From contig VXAZ01005695.1 of the NCBI GenBank assembly GCA_013399875.1, positions 310,001 to 374,000 on the forward strand: a DNA stretch of 64,000 nucleotides. The letters are read 5' to 3'. The notes beneath the pieces were generated by a model that was given only the letters and a program-made list of their open reading frames with translations, had not been told where the DNA came from and did not search any database. Both the position numbers and the translations under genes were made by a program. Shown here piece by piece: positions 41,501 through 56,500 of this stretch (its first letter is position 1; each line of letters opens with the position of its first letter). Source of the stretch: Gymnorhina tibicen. Lineage: Eukaryota; Chordata; Aves; Passeriformes; Artamidae.

Positions 41501-44500
41501 GGTCAACTTAATATTTTTGTCAGAAAGTAATTAGTTTTTATAAAGCACCACAAATATATTTCCATTGGCATTTTAAAGATATTTTAAATTCAAACATCAG
41601 TTTAAATTTGAACAATGGCTTTACAAGCAACATACCTTATGCTTTTAGGACCAGATTTTTCATCATGCAGTGTGTTTTACTTCAAAATTATGCACAAATA
41701 TAGTAGGTACTCAAAATGTTCAGATGCAAATACATGGAATTCCATGGATAGGTAAATTTATCAGTATTATTTTGTGTTACAGTAACTATCTAGTATAGTA
41801 TTTATTTATAGAGCTTAAATGCAGCTCTGTCTTAAGACTTATGGACATAAAATACTTATGCAGAAGTAAAACCCAACTAAGATTAGCTAAGTATCAAAGA
41901 ATCATGACAGGATATTAAGAATGGATTAGGTCATTAAAGTATGACACCTAAATGACTTAATTAGAATTTTAGCTGCTTTCCTATGCTTCTTTATGTGTTT
42001 AAATTGTTTGTTTACCTTCCAAAACCAGTGTTGTAGGCCTTTTGAGAACTGGCATCTTTGGAAATAAAATTATTCTTCGTGTGCACCTGATAAAATATCT
42101 GTGGGAGTGCATCACAGTCAGAGAAATGGGATGCTTTACTTTGCTCTGCCATGGATATTTCTTAGATTGCTGGAACAAAGCAAGGAAGCAAATCCAAAAG
42201 GACAAAAATTCATATGCTGACTTAGACAACTTTAAGTACTTTTGAATCTGTGACACTGGTTAGTTCTCTCATAGTAACTATTAATATTTTTTGCTTGTTG
42301 CATTTTGATTAGAAACAGAAATTCAGGAACATATTATGAAATGAAAACAGAAAAGGGTAGATGAGTGCAAAAAAATGTTAAGCAAACTATGAAGAACTTT
42401 TAAAAAAACTAATTCCACATTGATATTCTGAATTAAGACTTAATGTCCAACAACAGCTGTAATACTGATGGCATTAAAGAGGAAGGGCATTTATTTCTGG
42501 TATTTATTTCTCATATTTGATGGTTATTCTGAAAACACATATTTCTTTTCCTCAGAAACCTGTGGTGGCCAGTGAGCCCACGGTGCCACGGATTGTAAGA
42601 ATCTCCTGGACAAAGGGTGCCCTAAGCGGAGAAATGCTCCCCAAATTAAGGTGACTAACCAGGGCTCTCCCACAATGCCCTGTTCTGTTATGGAAATGTA
42701 CCCTGGTTCTGTTCCCCACAGTGGCCTGTTGCCCTCCCTGCCCTTTTCTACCCTATTGGCCCTAGTCCAGAGTGTTCTCCTCTTCCCGTTTCCCCATTCA
42801 CCCTTGTTCCTCAGCCCCTCCCTCGCTGGTTCCCCTTTGGTTCCCATACCCCAGTCCCGCCTATGCACCGCCCCATGCCCTCGGACCATTGGACCCTGAT
42901 GCTTTCCCCACGCGCGTATTTAACCTTGGACCCTCCACTGGGCTGTGTCCTTTTGTAACTGGTCCCATTGGTGTGCGGAGTGGGCTAAACCTGTGCTGTG
43001 GAACTGCACGCAAGGCCCCTTCCTGCCCCTTTGCCGTTGATCTGTCGCAGAAGCTGTCCGGAGTGAGCGTGTGTGTGTGTGCGTGTGCGCGTGTGTGTAT
43101 GTGCGTGTGTGTGTGTGTGCGTGCGTGCGTGTGCGCGTGTGTGTATGTGCGTGTGTGTGTGTGTGCGTGCGTGCGTGTGCGCGTGTGTGTATGTGCGTGT
43201 GTGTGTGTGTGCGTGCGTGCGTGTGCGCGTGTGTGTATGTGCGTGTGTGTGTGTGTGCGTGCGTGCGTGTGCGCGTGTGTGTATGTGCGTGTGTGTGTGT
43301 GTGCGTGCGTGCGTGTGCGCGTGTGTGTATGTGCGTGTGTGTGTGTGTGCGTGCGTGCGTGTGCGCGTGTGTGTATGTGCGTGTGTGTGTGTGTGCGTGC
43401 GTGCGTGTGCGCGTGTGTGTATGTGCGTGTGTGTGTGTGTGCGTGCGTGCGTGTGCGCGTGTGTGTATGTGCGTGTGTGTGTGTGTGCGTGCGTGCGTGT
43501 GCGCGTGTGTGTATGTGTGCGTGTATGTGTGTGTGTGTGTGTGCGCAGTGGCTGCCCAGCGACTTCTGCTAGAGTCAGGTTCGGAAGGTCATAGCACCCC
43601 ACCCAGAACACCCCCGAAACCAACAGAAACCTATTTCTTGCCTCATCTATCACTGACTAAGCATTTTTATTTCTCTTGATATGTTTTGGAAATGCATATT
43701 TTCATAGAATAAAAATCAAAAAAACCCTTCCAATTACTTACTTCGTCAAATTTTATATATCTGCTTTTTATTCATTGAGAATTTTGCTGTGGTGGAATTT
43801 CTGTAATCTCTCACTCATAAACACCATGATGACAGAGCAACAGGACATACTTGATGCAGAAGGAAATGTGGCAGGAGCTTCACATCAGGGAGATAATGTA
43901 AAGCATTTAGCTATATTTTTCTCAAATTTTTTTTCTCCACAAGCAACAGACCACACAGAGGTAATGCTCTGCAAGTTAATATGCTCGGAAAAAAAAAAGA
44001 TTCAAAGCTGCTTTTTGTTTCCTGATGGAGTCACCTCAGAAACCAAAAAGGCCCCCCACTGAAACAATTCCCTGCAAAATTTAGAGTCCACATGCTTAGA
44101 AACAGAGAGAAACAGCAAATGAGGATGGGACAATGCTGCTCCATGGGACAGAACTGGCCTTGCATCCTCTCTTCTGCTAGGGAGGGACAAGCGCTGGCAG
44201 TGCTGGACTGAGAGGAGCAGGATAGTGCATCCTACACCACGGTTTAGAATGTAAAGTCTCTACAGAGATAAAATAACCTTCTAGGAACCATCTGAAAAGT
44301 AATGCAACAAGGATCTTTCATCACTGTTTTCCCATCTGCCCAGACTTTTTTTGAAGACTTGTTTTATCTATGAGGGGGTCCCTTTGATTTTCACACAACC
44401 AGAAACCATATTCAGAATTACAGCTCCCATGTCATGAAAATAAGAATACAGTAACAGTATAAACCAGCTACAGTACAAAATAGATGAAAAGCAGCATTTA

Positions 44501-47500
44501 AATTAATGTAGTATTTCCTTTAAAAAACCCAGCTGTAACAAAAAGTCGTAATATAAATGAACAGTCTTTAGAGGGACTGTAGCACTACCATGACCCTGTG
44601 ATTTTAAATTAAATCCCATTTAAACTTTTTGCTTAGGTAGACTTCCATCAGACCTGTAGCACTGCCACATTCTCCTTTGACCTTGCAGAGAGCACAGAAA
44701 TAAAAACCATAGACCTTTGTTACATGCTATGCATAAACAGCAAATAAAGCAGTGTTAACTAAAAATACAGGAAAATTTCTATTAAATCTCAGTGAATGAC
44801 AATAGGAGCATTAATATCAGAAGTAGATGTGATTGTGAAATCAAAATTTATTTATCAAGTGCATACAGTATAAAAGCACCCTCACACTGCTTGGCTGCCT
44901 TCGTGCTACAAAATGCAGTATGGACTGTCCACAATTTTTCAGCTGTGAAAGGAGAGGAGGAACCAGATTCTACTGCTTTGTGTTTGGTACATCATGCTGC
45001 AGGATGGATGTGGCAAAATCAGAGGAAATTAAAAATAAAACTGACCTGACTTTATTACCGGAGGGTTTTTTAAATTTTTTTTTCTTTCTTTTTTCTTTAA
45101 GTGCTGAGAAATATCAGAATATTTAAAATGGAAAATACCTACATTTGAAGTAATATAAATTATGATATTCACATCATGCAAAGCAGTGCAAGTGAAATAT
45201 ATTGCAACCGAGAACAATGATTTAGCAGTGACCTGCATTATTCTTGTTATTTTAAGAGGGGAATATTTAAACCAAAACTGCCATTTGTGATGAAACTACA
45301 ACATGGGAAAATATCCACTGGGAAGAAGAAAGAGACCACTTAACTCATTTAATTTATGACTCAAATGCTGGTCTGAACCCAAATTGTTAGAGGTCAAAAT
45401 CCAGTACATCATTTACTTTGAATAAAAGCTGAAACAATTAGCAAGAAACATGATCATGATTCCTCACTTGAATTTTTAAAAAGTAGCAATTTAAGGCTTA
45501 TTTAAAAGTTTTTGTACTTGTTTCATGGTTTGTATCTTAAGGCGCTTTCAATTACTATTTTACATTAGTATGTCAGTAATTATAAAAATACTGTTTAAAT
45601 TACACAGAAGATGCACAAATATATAAAACATCTTGTAATGTAACCCATTTAAACAAAAAATTATAAATAATTCCAAACCAAACCAGGAAGGGGCTTTAGT
45701 GTCTCACCAACCAAACAGAGCTTAAAAAGTTATTTCAATTATGATTTGTTAGTCCTGCAACAGGCATACCCATAAAAATAATTTATTCTGTGATAATTTC
45801 CTTGTAATCCCCTGTTTTAAGGTCTTCCATAAACAGTCATTTATGCCATATATGACTTCTTTCATAAACACTGTACTAAATCCCCAAAGAGATGCTAAAT
45901 TATTTTACTTAGGAGTTCAAATTTATTCATTCATTGAATAAACTTCTGTAAATGTTCATGCAAACCTTATACATACATAGAAATAATGAATGGGATACAA
46001 AATTCTCAAAAATAAACAACATACGTGTATGTATTGTGCCCTTCACCAGATAGCTCCTTGATTTTTATACTTCCAATTAGTTCCTGATCGATCCCAGAAG
46101 AGCTTGCATACCACAGCATTTGAATCATGACATCTTCGCACATTCCCATATTCATTACTGGTTGATATATTTCACCCTGACAGCTACTGCTCATCATATC
46201 AGCTGAATCCACATCTTCTCACCAACCTTGTTGTTTTCGAGTCACATGAGACACCTAAATTTCATACCTTATAACCAATGTTAGGAATCAGTAATAAAGT
46301 ACTAAAACCACAAGGGATCACCTCTCTGCTATTAATGACTACCATATCATAGAGGTTACCACAAAAAAAAAACAACACCCTGCAGAATTTTAAGGGAAAA
46401 ATACTATGATTGAGCAGCAGCTGCATGCATATGGCAGGGGTTAGAGTCTGACCCAAAATATAACATCAAACTAAGAAGATAAACTTCAACAAGACTAAGC
46501 GTTTTTATACTTTACACTTAATAGTGTATTATAATTGCTAATCAATCATACAGTTGCAGCATGTAATTAATGTCAAATCAGTATGAGTCTAAAGGAAAAC
46601 TGAGGTTCAATTTTATACAGACTTTGCTTCTTGCTCTCACAGATCCCTCAGTGTTAGAATTCCCTCGTTTAACACTCAGCACTAGCATTAAGCCTTAAGG
46701 CTCTTCCCACAAGTCTGCAACATCCCATGTTACATGCTTGCTTTAGGAACAAGACTTTGAAATTTACCACAACATGGACACTGTCTCTCTCTCAAAACCA
46801 AGAAAGTTTGGCATTTTTTGGTTAAGTAGAGTCTAGAACATATTTCAGAGTGCTTGGTGACAAGAAATTATCCATATCAGTAGCCGTAGGTTTGATGAAG
46901 CCACAGTTTCAGCAAAGTTACTGCCAACATGGACTTCCTATAAGCCACTAGATGTCTAGAAAGGTTCTTCTTCTCTGCAGGTCCACAGTTTCTGTCACCA
47001 CCTCCTACACAAGGCTTCCCTTTCCCTTTAACAGAACATGATCCCTTAGGGCTTAACCATTACCTTCAATTTGTTCTGTAGCTGTAACCATACACATTTC
47101 AGTGCTTGTGCACTGTCTCTAAACCTTCAGGTCAGTGACTTGTGACTGGCATGTTTGCTCTGTCTCCAAGAAAAAGCCACTGTGCCTCAAACACCGTAGA
47201 TCAAAGCCTCATATCTGAGGAACAGCTGCTCTTGTTTTGACCCATTAAGTTTTTCTGAGAAGGATCACTCCCGACTGGTCAGGACTATTTATTCCACGCC
47301 AGTCCTTTCTGCAGTCATCCTTAAGAAAGCTTGCACTGCAGCTTTGTTTGAAGTTAGAGAGATCAGTCTGAATTTCTATCACAGAACCACAGAATGGGTT
47401 GGGTTGGAAGGAACCTTAAAGATCATAGTTCCAACACTCCTGCCAAGTTGTTGGAATATAACTTACACTAGACCGGGTCGGTCAAAGTCCCATCCAGCCT

Positions 47501-50500
47501 GGCCTTGAACACTTCCAGGGATGGGACATCCACAGCTTCTCTGGACAACCTATTCCAGTGCCTCACCACCCTCACTGTGAAAGTGAAAGTGAAGAATTTC
47601 TTCGTAATCTAATCTAAACCTGTTGTCTTTCAGGCTAAATCCATCCTCCCTTATCACTACATGTCCTTGTAAAAAGTCTTTCTCCAGCTTTCTTTAGGCT
47701 CTGAAAGGCTGCTCTAAGGTCTCTTCAGAGCTGCCTTTTCCTCAGACTGAAAATCCCAAGTCTCTCAGTCTGTCTTCATAGGAGAGGTGCTACAGCCCTC
47801 TGATCATCTTTGTGGCTCTTCTCTGGAATCACTCCAGCAAGTCCATGTCCTTCTTAAGTTTGGGACCCCAAGAACTGGACACAGTACTCCAGGGTGGTCT
47901 CATGAGAGCAAACCCATGCCTCCAAACTGAAAACACTGCTGAAGCAGGGAATATAACTTTTTCTCTCCTCTGATTGAAATCAGAGGGTTTCCTTGTATAT
48001 CCCACAGGTTTCTGGCTTCTGGAGTTCACCCTGACCTATACAAATATTTAAATTTCCAGTCTACTGTTAGTTCATCTAGGTATAAACCACACTTCTTAAA
48101 GCTATTATGAATTCCCCAGGCCAACAAAAGTATCAGGACTCTGAAGCCTCTGGACAGGTAGGTGTCAGTTCAAGGCACTTTCCCTTGACTTCCCTCTTTC
48201 TCTTCTGTTTATTTACCTTCAAATGCTTCAGTAGTGTGGTAAATGTGTTTTGCTGCCTTCTTTCCTCTCCTGCTGTCCTTGTGCAGTGAACTGCAAATGC
48301 TTCAGTTTAATTCCTGTTGTTTCTGAACAATTACAGCTCATTAGCTTATCAGAGCTCTCTGAATGAAACATTGCATATAGAGATAAACCTTATTTGAGCA
48401 GAAAACAATACACATGACTACAGTGCTAAATGCCTTGATGAAAAAAAATCCGCTAAATTTCACTACATCATTTCCAGTTCCCACCGAGTTCACATTTCTG
48501 TGGTGTTAAGCTGACCAGGAAGGCAATTCTGCCAGGGTCCCACATTCAGAGGAATTAACCTTGTCTAAAACACTTAACTTCTCAATGATGAAAATGCATT
48601 CTTTCACAATTAACATCAAGAAATCATTTTCAACCTGATACTATTAATGGAAACCAGATGTTTAATTTTCTTCATTGATTTTGTTAGCCATGCTCATATT
48701 CCCTGATTTCTCTGAATTCTGTAGCTTTGTTCAACACATACGTGGATACTACATACTCACTGAAGCTTGGGTTCATAAACAAGCAGCAAGAATCAGCAAA
48801 TACCAGTGATCCAAGAGAGTAATTTTGGGTTTTCTGCTCTAAATATAAAATGTTAAGCAGGTCTTTGAGAGCAATTCCACTGCTGTTTCTGGACAGAACT
48901 TGTACTCATTTCTTTTACTCTACATATTAACCAAAACTGAATGAATGCAAACAGAGTGAATATCTGTCATTGCACACTGTTTCTAGCTGTAAACATAATG
49001 AAAAATGGATCCCCAGTGTTTCAAAACACTGATTACACTTTTTTTTTACTGTTAGCATAGTAAGCAATCTGTGTGAATAATAATGCAATACTAATGAAAG
49101 AATAACATTTTGTTCAATATATTTCAAATAGTCATCGACTTGCACTGAGGAGAGAAACAAGGTGATGTGTACGTATTGCATGAACAAGAATATTTGCTAC
49201 TACATTATAGAATGGATTGCACCTAAGCCTTCTTTTGTTAATTAGCTGATTTTACTGCCTCGTGCAGCTAAGAGTTTTCAGGACCTGTTTGTCTCCACTT
49301 TTCAGTAAGCCTTGTATTCATAAAATGGATGGTTATGATGCTGCCAGGCTGCCTGTGAACCTGAAGGAAAGCTCTTTTTGTGCACACTCCATGCCCTTGT
49401 GTGAAGGTGAACTACAGTCTGAAGCTCATGCAGGACTAACTACTCTTATTGCATATGAAAACAGCATCTTAATTTCTAAGTCTCTTGAAACGGATTTCTC
49501 AGGAGCGTAGCATTAGATGTCTTTTCCCTCCTCCTTTAAAATTACCTTTGGTCATCAGCCACATTCTGGCTGCTGTTGAGGACAATCCTCCACAGGTCAG
49601 AGGCTATGAGCTCTTTCTGATCATTCACAAGGCTGATGCTGGGCAGCTGGAGTTCACAGACTTTGCTTTCTGATAGACTGAATTCCCGGAATGCAACAAA
49701 TGATTTCTGAAGCTCATCCCAGTACTCCAAGCTGCAAGGAACCTGTGATAAAAGGGAAAAGACATAATTACTTTATGCTTGATTGCAAATATAATGCATT
49801 TTCATCTACATACTAAAAGTGTAAAACTAATTAAACTAAGTAAAAGTAAATGGTCATACAGAAAATCATAACTGTGATAACCATTACTGAGATCTTGTGC
49901 TGTCTTGACTTAAATGAAAATGTTTTCTGAACATCATTGCAGACTAACACTTTCAACTTTCTCTTTCTCTGTACAAAAATAGCTTCTTATTCCACAGGAA
50001 ACCATGAATAACAAAGACAGTTAATCTAACCATTATTTGTATTATGCAGCCAAAAAATCCATCAGATGTCTATACATCATGGCATCAAAGACATTCTAGT
50101 CATCATTTTCTTGAACTCATTGTTTTAGGTTTATTACATAACAAAATATAAGTTTATTAAATAATAAATATAAGTTTATTAAAATAATCCATGAAGAGAT
50201 GAAATTCCAATAGAGAACACTTTGCGGTGGGCCAACACATTGCTAAAAATCCTGGGTGAAATAATGAAGTACTTGTAAGCATATGATCTTTTCTTTCAAG
50301 GAATATTTAGACAAATAAATGCAAATGAAACTGAATAAATAAGTAGCTTCTGCTTACCTACATCCCTAAATTTAAGTCTGTAAATAATCCACTTGGATTA
50401 TTTCTGGATGTATCACTGAACTGGAGAGAATGTTTTTATAGACATTTCTATATGCAATAGAAAACCAATTTTAATAAAAGTATAGATCTTAAAGGTTGTA

Positions 50501-53500
50501 TCCTAGGTGTCTTTTTCTTCCTTTTTTTTTTTTTTTGTTGGTAATAGCAAGAAAGTGAATGAGAATATGAATTTAAAACAAATGCAAACTCAGTCAGCTG
50601 TGAAGATTTTAGAATTAAGAAATCCACAGTTATGGCAGTGGTACACTGCCATATTTAGTTGAATAAATAGAAGTCAATAGAAGTCAAGCTGACATAAAGC
50701 AAATAGTAAGAAAAAATTGCATATGTATGTCCTATTACCTGTTTTATCCCTGTGTACCTGTGTATAAACATGCATACATAAATAACCAGGAAAAAAGTAA
50801 GACCATGGCAGAGATGCAAGTAAATTTAGAAAAAGTCTTGTAAGTATTCTTCCTTGTTATTCAGTAAAGATTATACTGCAGATGGAGGTGACAGCAAGCT
50901 GATTAATTAACAGGAATGAAGGTTAAGAAGGAAAATTCAAGGAGCTCAATGGTTCAAGCTGGGGAGGGCAAAGGAACATAAATAATCACCAAAGAATTCT
51001 GGAGGAATTAACATGTGGAACCACAGAGCCTGAAAGATGGATTTTTACTACATCTGTCAAGTCACAATGATATGTGAAGACTGAAAAAAGCAACCACAGT
51101 TACTAAAACTTTTTTAGTTCAAGATGTAGGACAGAAAAAAAATCTGATAACTGTCAGTAAACCTCTGATGCCAGTAATGTATATAACACAGAGTACCACA
51201 GCAATATCAATCAGGAGAGCTGATTTAATTTTGAGGACTAGAGTTTGAGAAAAAGGGATTGATTTAACATCAAAACCCACATGTCATATGTGTAAAGACA
51301 ACAACACATTTGTTTATAAGCTACCTATTCAATAGGAAAGGGTGAGATGTGTAAATGTCAGCTGGAAGTTGTGAGGCAGTATGATGATGCCTGGAAAAAG
51401 CAAATACCACCTTGAGAGACATCAGGTGAGATATTTCCAAAAGTGAGGGACAAATATTAATCCACTTCTATAAGACATCAGTGGGGACTCATCTGGAGTA
51501 TGCCATGTTTCCAATTCTTCATCTTAAAACTCTATTAACTCTGGCTGTGGAAAGTTGAGGACTAAATAAAATTAAACAACACGAACATAATTGCTCCACC
51601 CAGACACCTCAGGAGAGAAACATTTAATAGAAGAAATGTCTATAGAAATTTTGTGTCAAAATTGAGTTGCCCTATGAATAAAGTGTAAGGATAGAAACCG
51701 TTCAGAAAAAGATTGGGATGTGCAAGGACAGCCTTGGTGCTCATGAGAGCTGCTTTTAAAAGCTTGATTTGTTAATTAGATGGAGAAAATAACAAGCATT
51801 GCCCCAGTGGGAGGAGGCTGGGTTTGATGACCCAGAAAACATCTTTCTTGGTTCTCTGTTGCTAACTCTACAATAGTGCCATGCACAACAGCAGCAATAA
51901 GAAATACCACATTATATTTGTGGCCATATTTCAAAGTCACACTAAAGTGATTCTTTTTGCTCTCAGTGCCACTAGAGTTTTAGATTTTTTTCAGAACTTG
52001 TCAGTGTTACATTATTTGAATGTTTAATGCCTGTGGACAAACACTCAAGACTGCTACACTACCACAGCAATGTTCCTAACCTTCAATTATGGATACATCC
52101 AAAGAACTCCCCTATGTTAACTATGAACACATAAAGAGCAGCTTCCATCATCTGCTGTCTTTCATACTGCATTGTTGAGCCATTCACCCTCACATACTTC
52201 TTTTTTTAAACCTTCAAAATCTCCACTGGTGATAAAACATTTGAGTTTATTTAAATATTGTAATACTTGGCATATTTCCTATAGCATAAAGTCTTGGAAT
52301 TACATAATTACAAAAGGATCTGTTTCATTTCTGACAAAAGGCTGCAGCCTTTCATGGTTGAAGAGATAGTTTACACACAGCAGTATTTATTTCTGCATAC
52401 TTTAAAATCTCAGTCCTTAAAATACCTTGACATTCTTTTAGGAGCCTTATTAAATATATTTGAATGCTTAGTTTGGTCTTGTGCTTCCTAATGTCTATCA
52501 ACATCTGAATTACCTTTTCATAGCAATGTTATTGATATGTGTGCAACAGAAGTCTCACAAAGCTATCATATTTAGCATATTTATTTCTCTTAGATTACAT
52601 CTCAAAACAAAACTCTTTTTAAGTATGCAAATCACCCTAATAAGAATCTCACAAAACTGGATTAGAATAGAAAGTAATGGGCATTTTAAAAGAGGCTAAG
52701 CAAGGTGATGAATTCTATTCCCACTAAGATTAATGAGCTGGAAGAACAAGTTAAAGAGTACATTAAGAAAATTTCTTAAGTAGCACTACAATACAGAAGC
52801 CATAAAACTATAAGTAAGGATAGAGGAAAATAATATAGAGAGATTGAAAATAAAGATTAAAAATAAAGGCAGAGCAAAACTTGAAAAAAACCCAAACGGG
52901 ATTTCACACATCCTGTTAAAAAAAAAAAAAAGAAGGTACTTCAGTATTTCCACCCACTCAGTAGGTGGTAGATCTATTGAAACTCCTCTTGAGGAAAAGA
53001 TGGCAAAGTGAAATGATGAAAACAATTATTATGCCATAAAGAAGTAATAACTTTGTAACTCATCTTCAGGCTGTGGTCTGTGGTATAAACTAGCACACTG
53101 GAAGTTTCATCTGAGTATGAGGAAGAACTTCTTTATTGTGTGGGTGACTCAGAGAGAATGTAGTCCCCCTCACTAGAGATATTCAAGAACCACCTGGATG
53201 CAATCCTGTGTCATGTGCTTGAGCAGGGAGACTGGACCAGAGGATCCACTGTGGACTCTTCCAGCCTTACCCATTCTATGATTCTCTAAACTTCATGACA
53301 ACCTCTAAAGTGAATTATGAAAAATTTGGAGAGGCGCAGGAGTGAGCGCTGAACTCAGCAGTATGAGTAGCCAGAAAAAACATCACTGAACAGTTAAAGC
53401 AGACTGGTCAGCAAGTAGAAAAGATTATTCCTCTTTATTTTTGTTTACAATTTTTTCTGATTATGTTGTAATATATCAAGAAATCTACCAGAGCAAGAGA

Positions 53501-56500
53501 AAATATGTTTCAAAGTATCATCTGCGCATTAGAGATAAGAAATCAAGGACACACATTATGTGATTGCCTATACAAAATACAGCTCGTGCTTTGGAACTAC
53601 ACAAACTGTAAGCTTTCTAATTTGAAGCTTGCAAAAGACTTAGTTGACTTAGAATCTTTGATTTCTACATATCTAGCTTTATTTGTTTTAGGGGGTTTAT
53701 TACTAATGCCTGGTTTGGATAAGTTTAAGGAAAGATGGTAGCTCTGGGCAATATCAGCTGCCAAAAATAATAGTTGTGAAAGCCTGGAAAGGGGTTATAA
53801 TGCCAAACTGAGTCATTAGCAGTGGGAATAAGTGAACTAGCTGCAACAAAAAATTCCCCACATGTCAAATTAAGTATGGTGCTTTTACCTTAAAATATTT
53901 GAATAAAACCTAAGCTATAATTCAAATAATTGTTACCTCTTAGAAAATGTGACCACTTGGGCTGCCTCTATAAAAACAAACACAAACAAAGCATATTTAA
54001 CTTTTTTGCTAAACAACAAGCTTGGTTCTCCAGCAGACACTTCCCCGCAGCTTTTTGTCTTCTTCCATAGCTCTCAAAGACAGTTTTAATTGCAATGGTT
54101 GTATTCACCTGTCACTTAGGTGTGCATAAAAGTATTATTTAACCGTGAGCTCAGATTTAACCAAGAATCCCCAAGCTCTTTTTTGCTAGAAAACCACACA
54201 CTATGGCGCACACAGTTATTTAGAAGGATGATTATGGCAATAGGGAGCAAAACCACAGACAAATGCTTTATTTTTCAGCAGCATTAACAACAGAGATTAG
54301 AAGCAGAAATGGAAAGCTGTATGAAACAACCTAAACTCTAAGCAGAGAAACTGAAAGCTGCTCCTGTTTCTCTTTACTGCTGTGAACTACAGACACTGGA
54401 GATCTGAAAATTGCATGGCAGTGTTTGAAAGAAGGAAAATGATGCATTGGCAAATTCTGACTGCAAGGAAAGCAGTTGTCTCCAGGTGACAATTCCAGTA
54501 GTGCTGCCTGCATGTACAGGACACAAACAAACAACTGTTCGGAGACAGCTGCCTTGGAGCAAAAATCTTTTTAGTTAGAAGAGAACAGATTCCTGTTTTC
54601 TCTGAATCCCATTTCACTCAATTTTAAGACAAAAACTTTCATGTATATTACACTAACACATATGAGAAACATCTGATTTGAGCAGAGCTGAAACCTCCAA
54701 CATACACATCCCACAAAGAAAAACACCAAACAATGAGAAACCTGAAAATCCTCTTAAAACCCTGCATTCTTCAAGTAATTTCCTTCATACTTGTTAACCT
54801 ATCAGCAAGACAGTACTACGTTAGTAACCAACATGAAGTACTCCCACTAAAGCATTACAATGTGATAGATTGTGTTTTTTCTTATTCATCATATATTGTG
54901 TCACACATTATCTGTACCAGAATAATTTAATTCCTGCTTGGAAACTAGGGGGTCAAGAAATGCTACACAGTCTCTTAATGCTGTGTTATTAATTTCATCT
55001 TTATGTTTCAGAGATGGATACTCCTTATTCCCACTTGTGGTTATGTGTAATATTAAGACTTGATAGAAAAATGAGCGTTGACCCTTAAGTGCTTCTAAAG
55101 AATTTCAGGATCACAACACGCTTCTGTATTTTCCTGTGAGCTGATGTTATCCTCCCAGCTTTAGACTACTTGGCTAATTTGGACTTGAAAAGCACTGGGT
55201 GCACAGCACATATCTGTCTACAGGTACATTTCAGTGTTGAAATGTAGCTGAGCAGAGAGCCAACACCAGTGCACTTCCACAACCTGTCATGTTACCATTA
55301 ATGATCATATTTATTATTCAATATACATTTTGTCAGAATGCTAACTGGTCTCAGACATGGACATAATTTCCAACTAGGAGAGAAATAATTAAAATATTTC
55401 CATTTCTTAACTAATCCCATCTTTTTCACAGACATCTTTTTTGTCTCTAGGAAAAAGCTACAGCCATCAGCCTACTTCTTTGAGGTTGCTGAATGAAAGC
55501 TGTATGAAAAGTATTATGCCTTAAATACTGAAGCATATGATTTTAAAACTCAGTATAAAAAAATGAACTTTTAAACTATATACATGCAGATTTCTTCAGT
55601 TGCAAAATACATCTTGTCCAGTTGAGAAAGAAAGATAGGTATTAACAGCAGGGTTACAGGATGTGCCTAATGTTTCTTTCAGTGATGCTTCCTTTTGATT
55701 GATGTATTTGCTAGAAAAGAAGCTTTTACAGAAGATATATTCATTTCTTGAATCTCAGTCCCTCAGATCGTGGGCACTTCCTCTTGGAAATTAAGCTATT
55801 CTTGGTCCAGAAACAACTACTGTACAAAAAAATGCACCCAGAAGACAGGAAGCGTGTGTGTGTTTTATCTTCTCCAAGCAGGGCCACCTCAGTGAATGAG
55901 GCAGAACACAACATAAACTAAAAGCACTCTGAGTCAGACACCGACCCATCCTGAGATTTTGACTTCAGCTTCCTGAGCATGAATAAACTGATTGCTCTGT
56001 AATAAAGCTCTTCTTTTATTAAGATATTTTACTGGTTTAGGGCCAACTGTCTTAAAAATACAATTCTCTCATTAGGTGAACAGAAGTTGCAGTAGCAGGA
56101 AATAAAAAGTTTTATCCAGACTTTTATAAGGGAAAAAGTCTTGGCAATAACTACCAGAAACATTACTTTTAAATTTGATTTTGAAGTATTATTTATATAA
56201 AACTAGCAAAAGAACTCTGCAGAAAAATGTAATATGTAGAAAATATGCCTGAAAGGAAAATAGTACTAAATAGAATAGAACTTTGTAATATGCCCATTCA
56301 CACAACATACACAATTCAATCTGACCAGTGGAACACCTACATTTTGGATAAACGCAGGATACTTCAACATCCACATTCCTGTTTATCTTGTGTGATTGAC
56401 ACTGTGAAATCATGCTACAAACCACTGTTGGAGAATTTTTTTTTAACCTTCCTCAGAGCTAAGATGGTATCATATCTGTGTGGAAACAGACTCTCCTGGG

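Larger units (their letters stand above)
40606..49545. other. intron w3-w4, 8.9 kb
   Basis: Contains a solo retroviral LTR at 42561-43625 and a minus-strand CR1 fragment at 47380-47912. The rest is AT-rich. A 128-codon plus-strand open frame starting at 43676 sits just right of the LTR and looks like chance. No gene seen. Confidence 0.8.

Noticed and set aside
43068..43547. CRISPR-like repeat array
   Set aside because: Units are directly adjacent with no unique spacers; it is a eukaryotic minisatellite.
43676..44062. 128-codon plus-strand open frame right of the LTR
   Set aside because: Lies outside the LTR ends, with no similarity to gag, pol or env and no splice signals; judged random.
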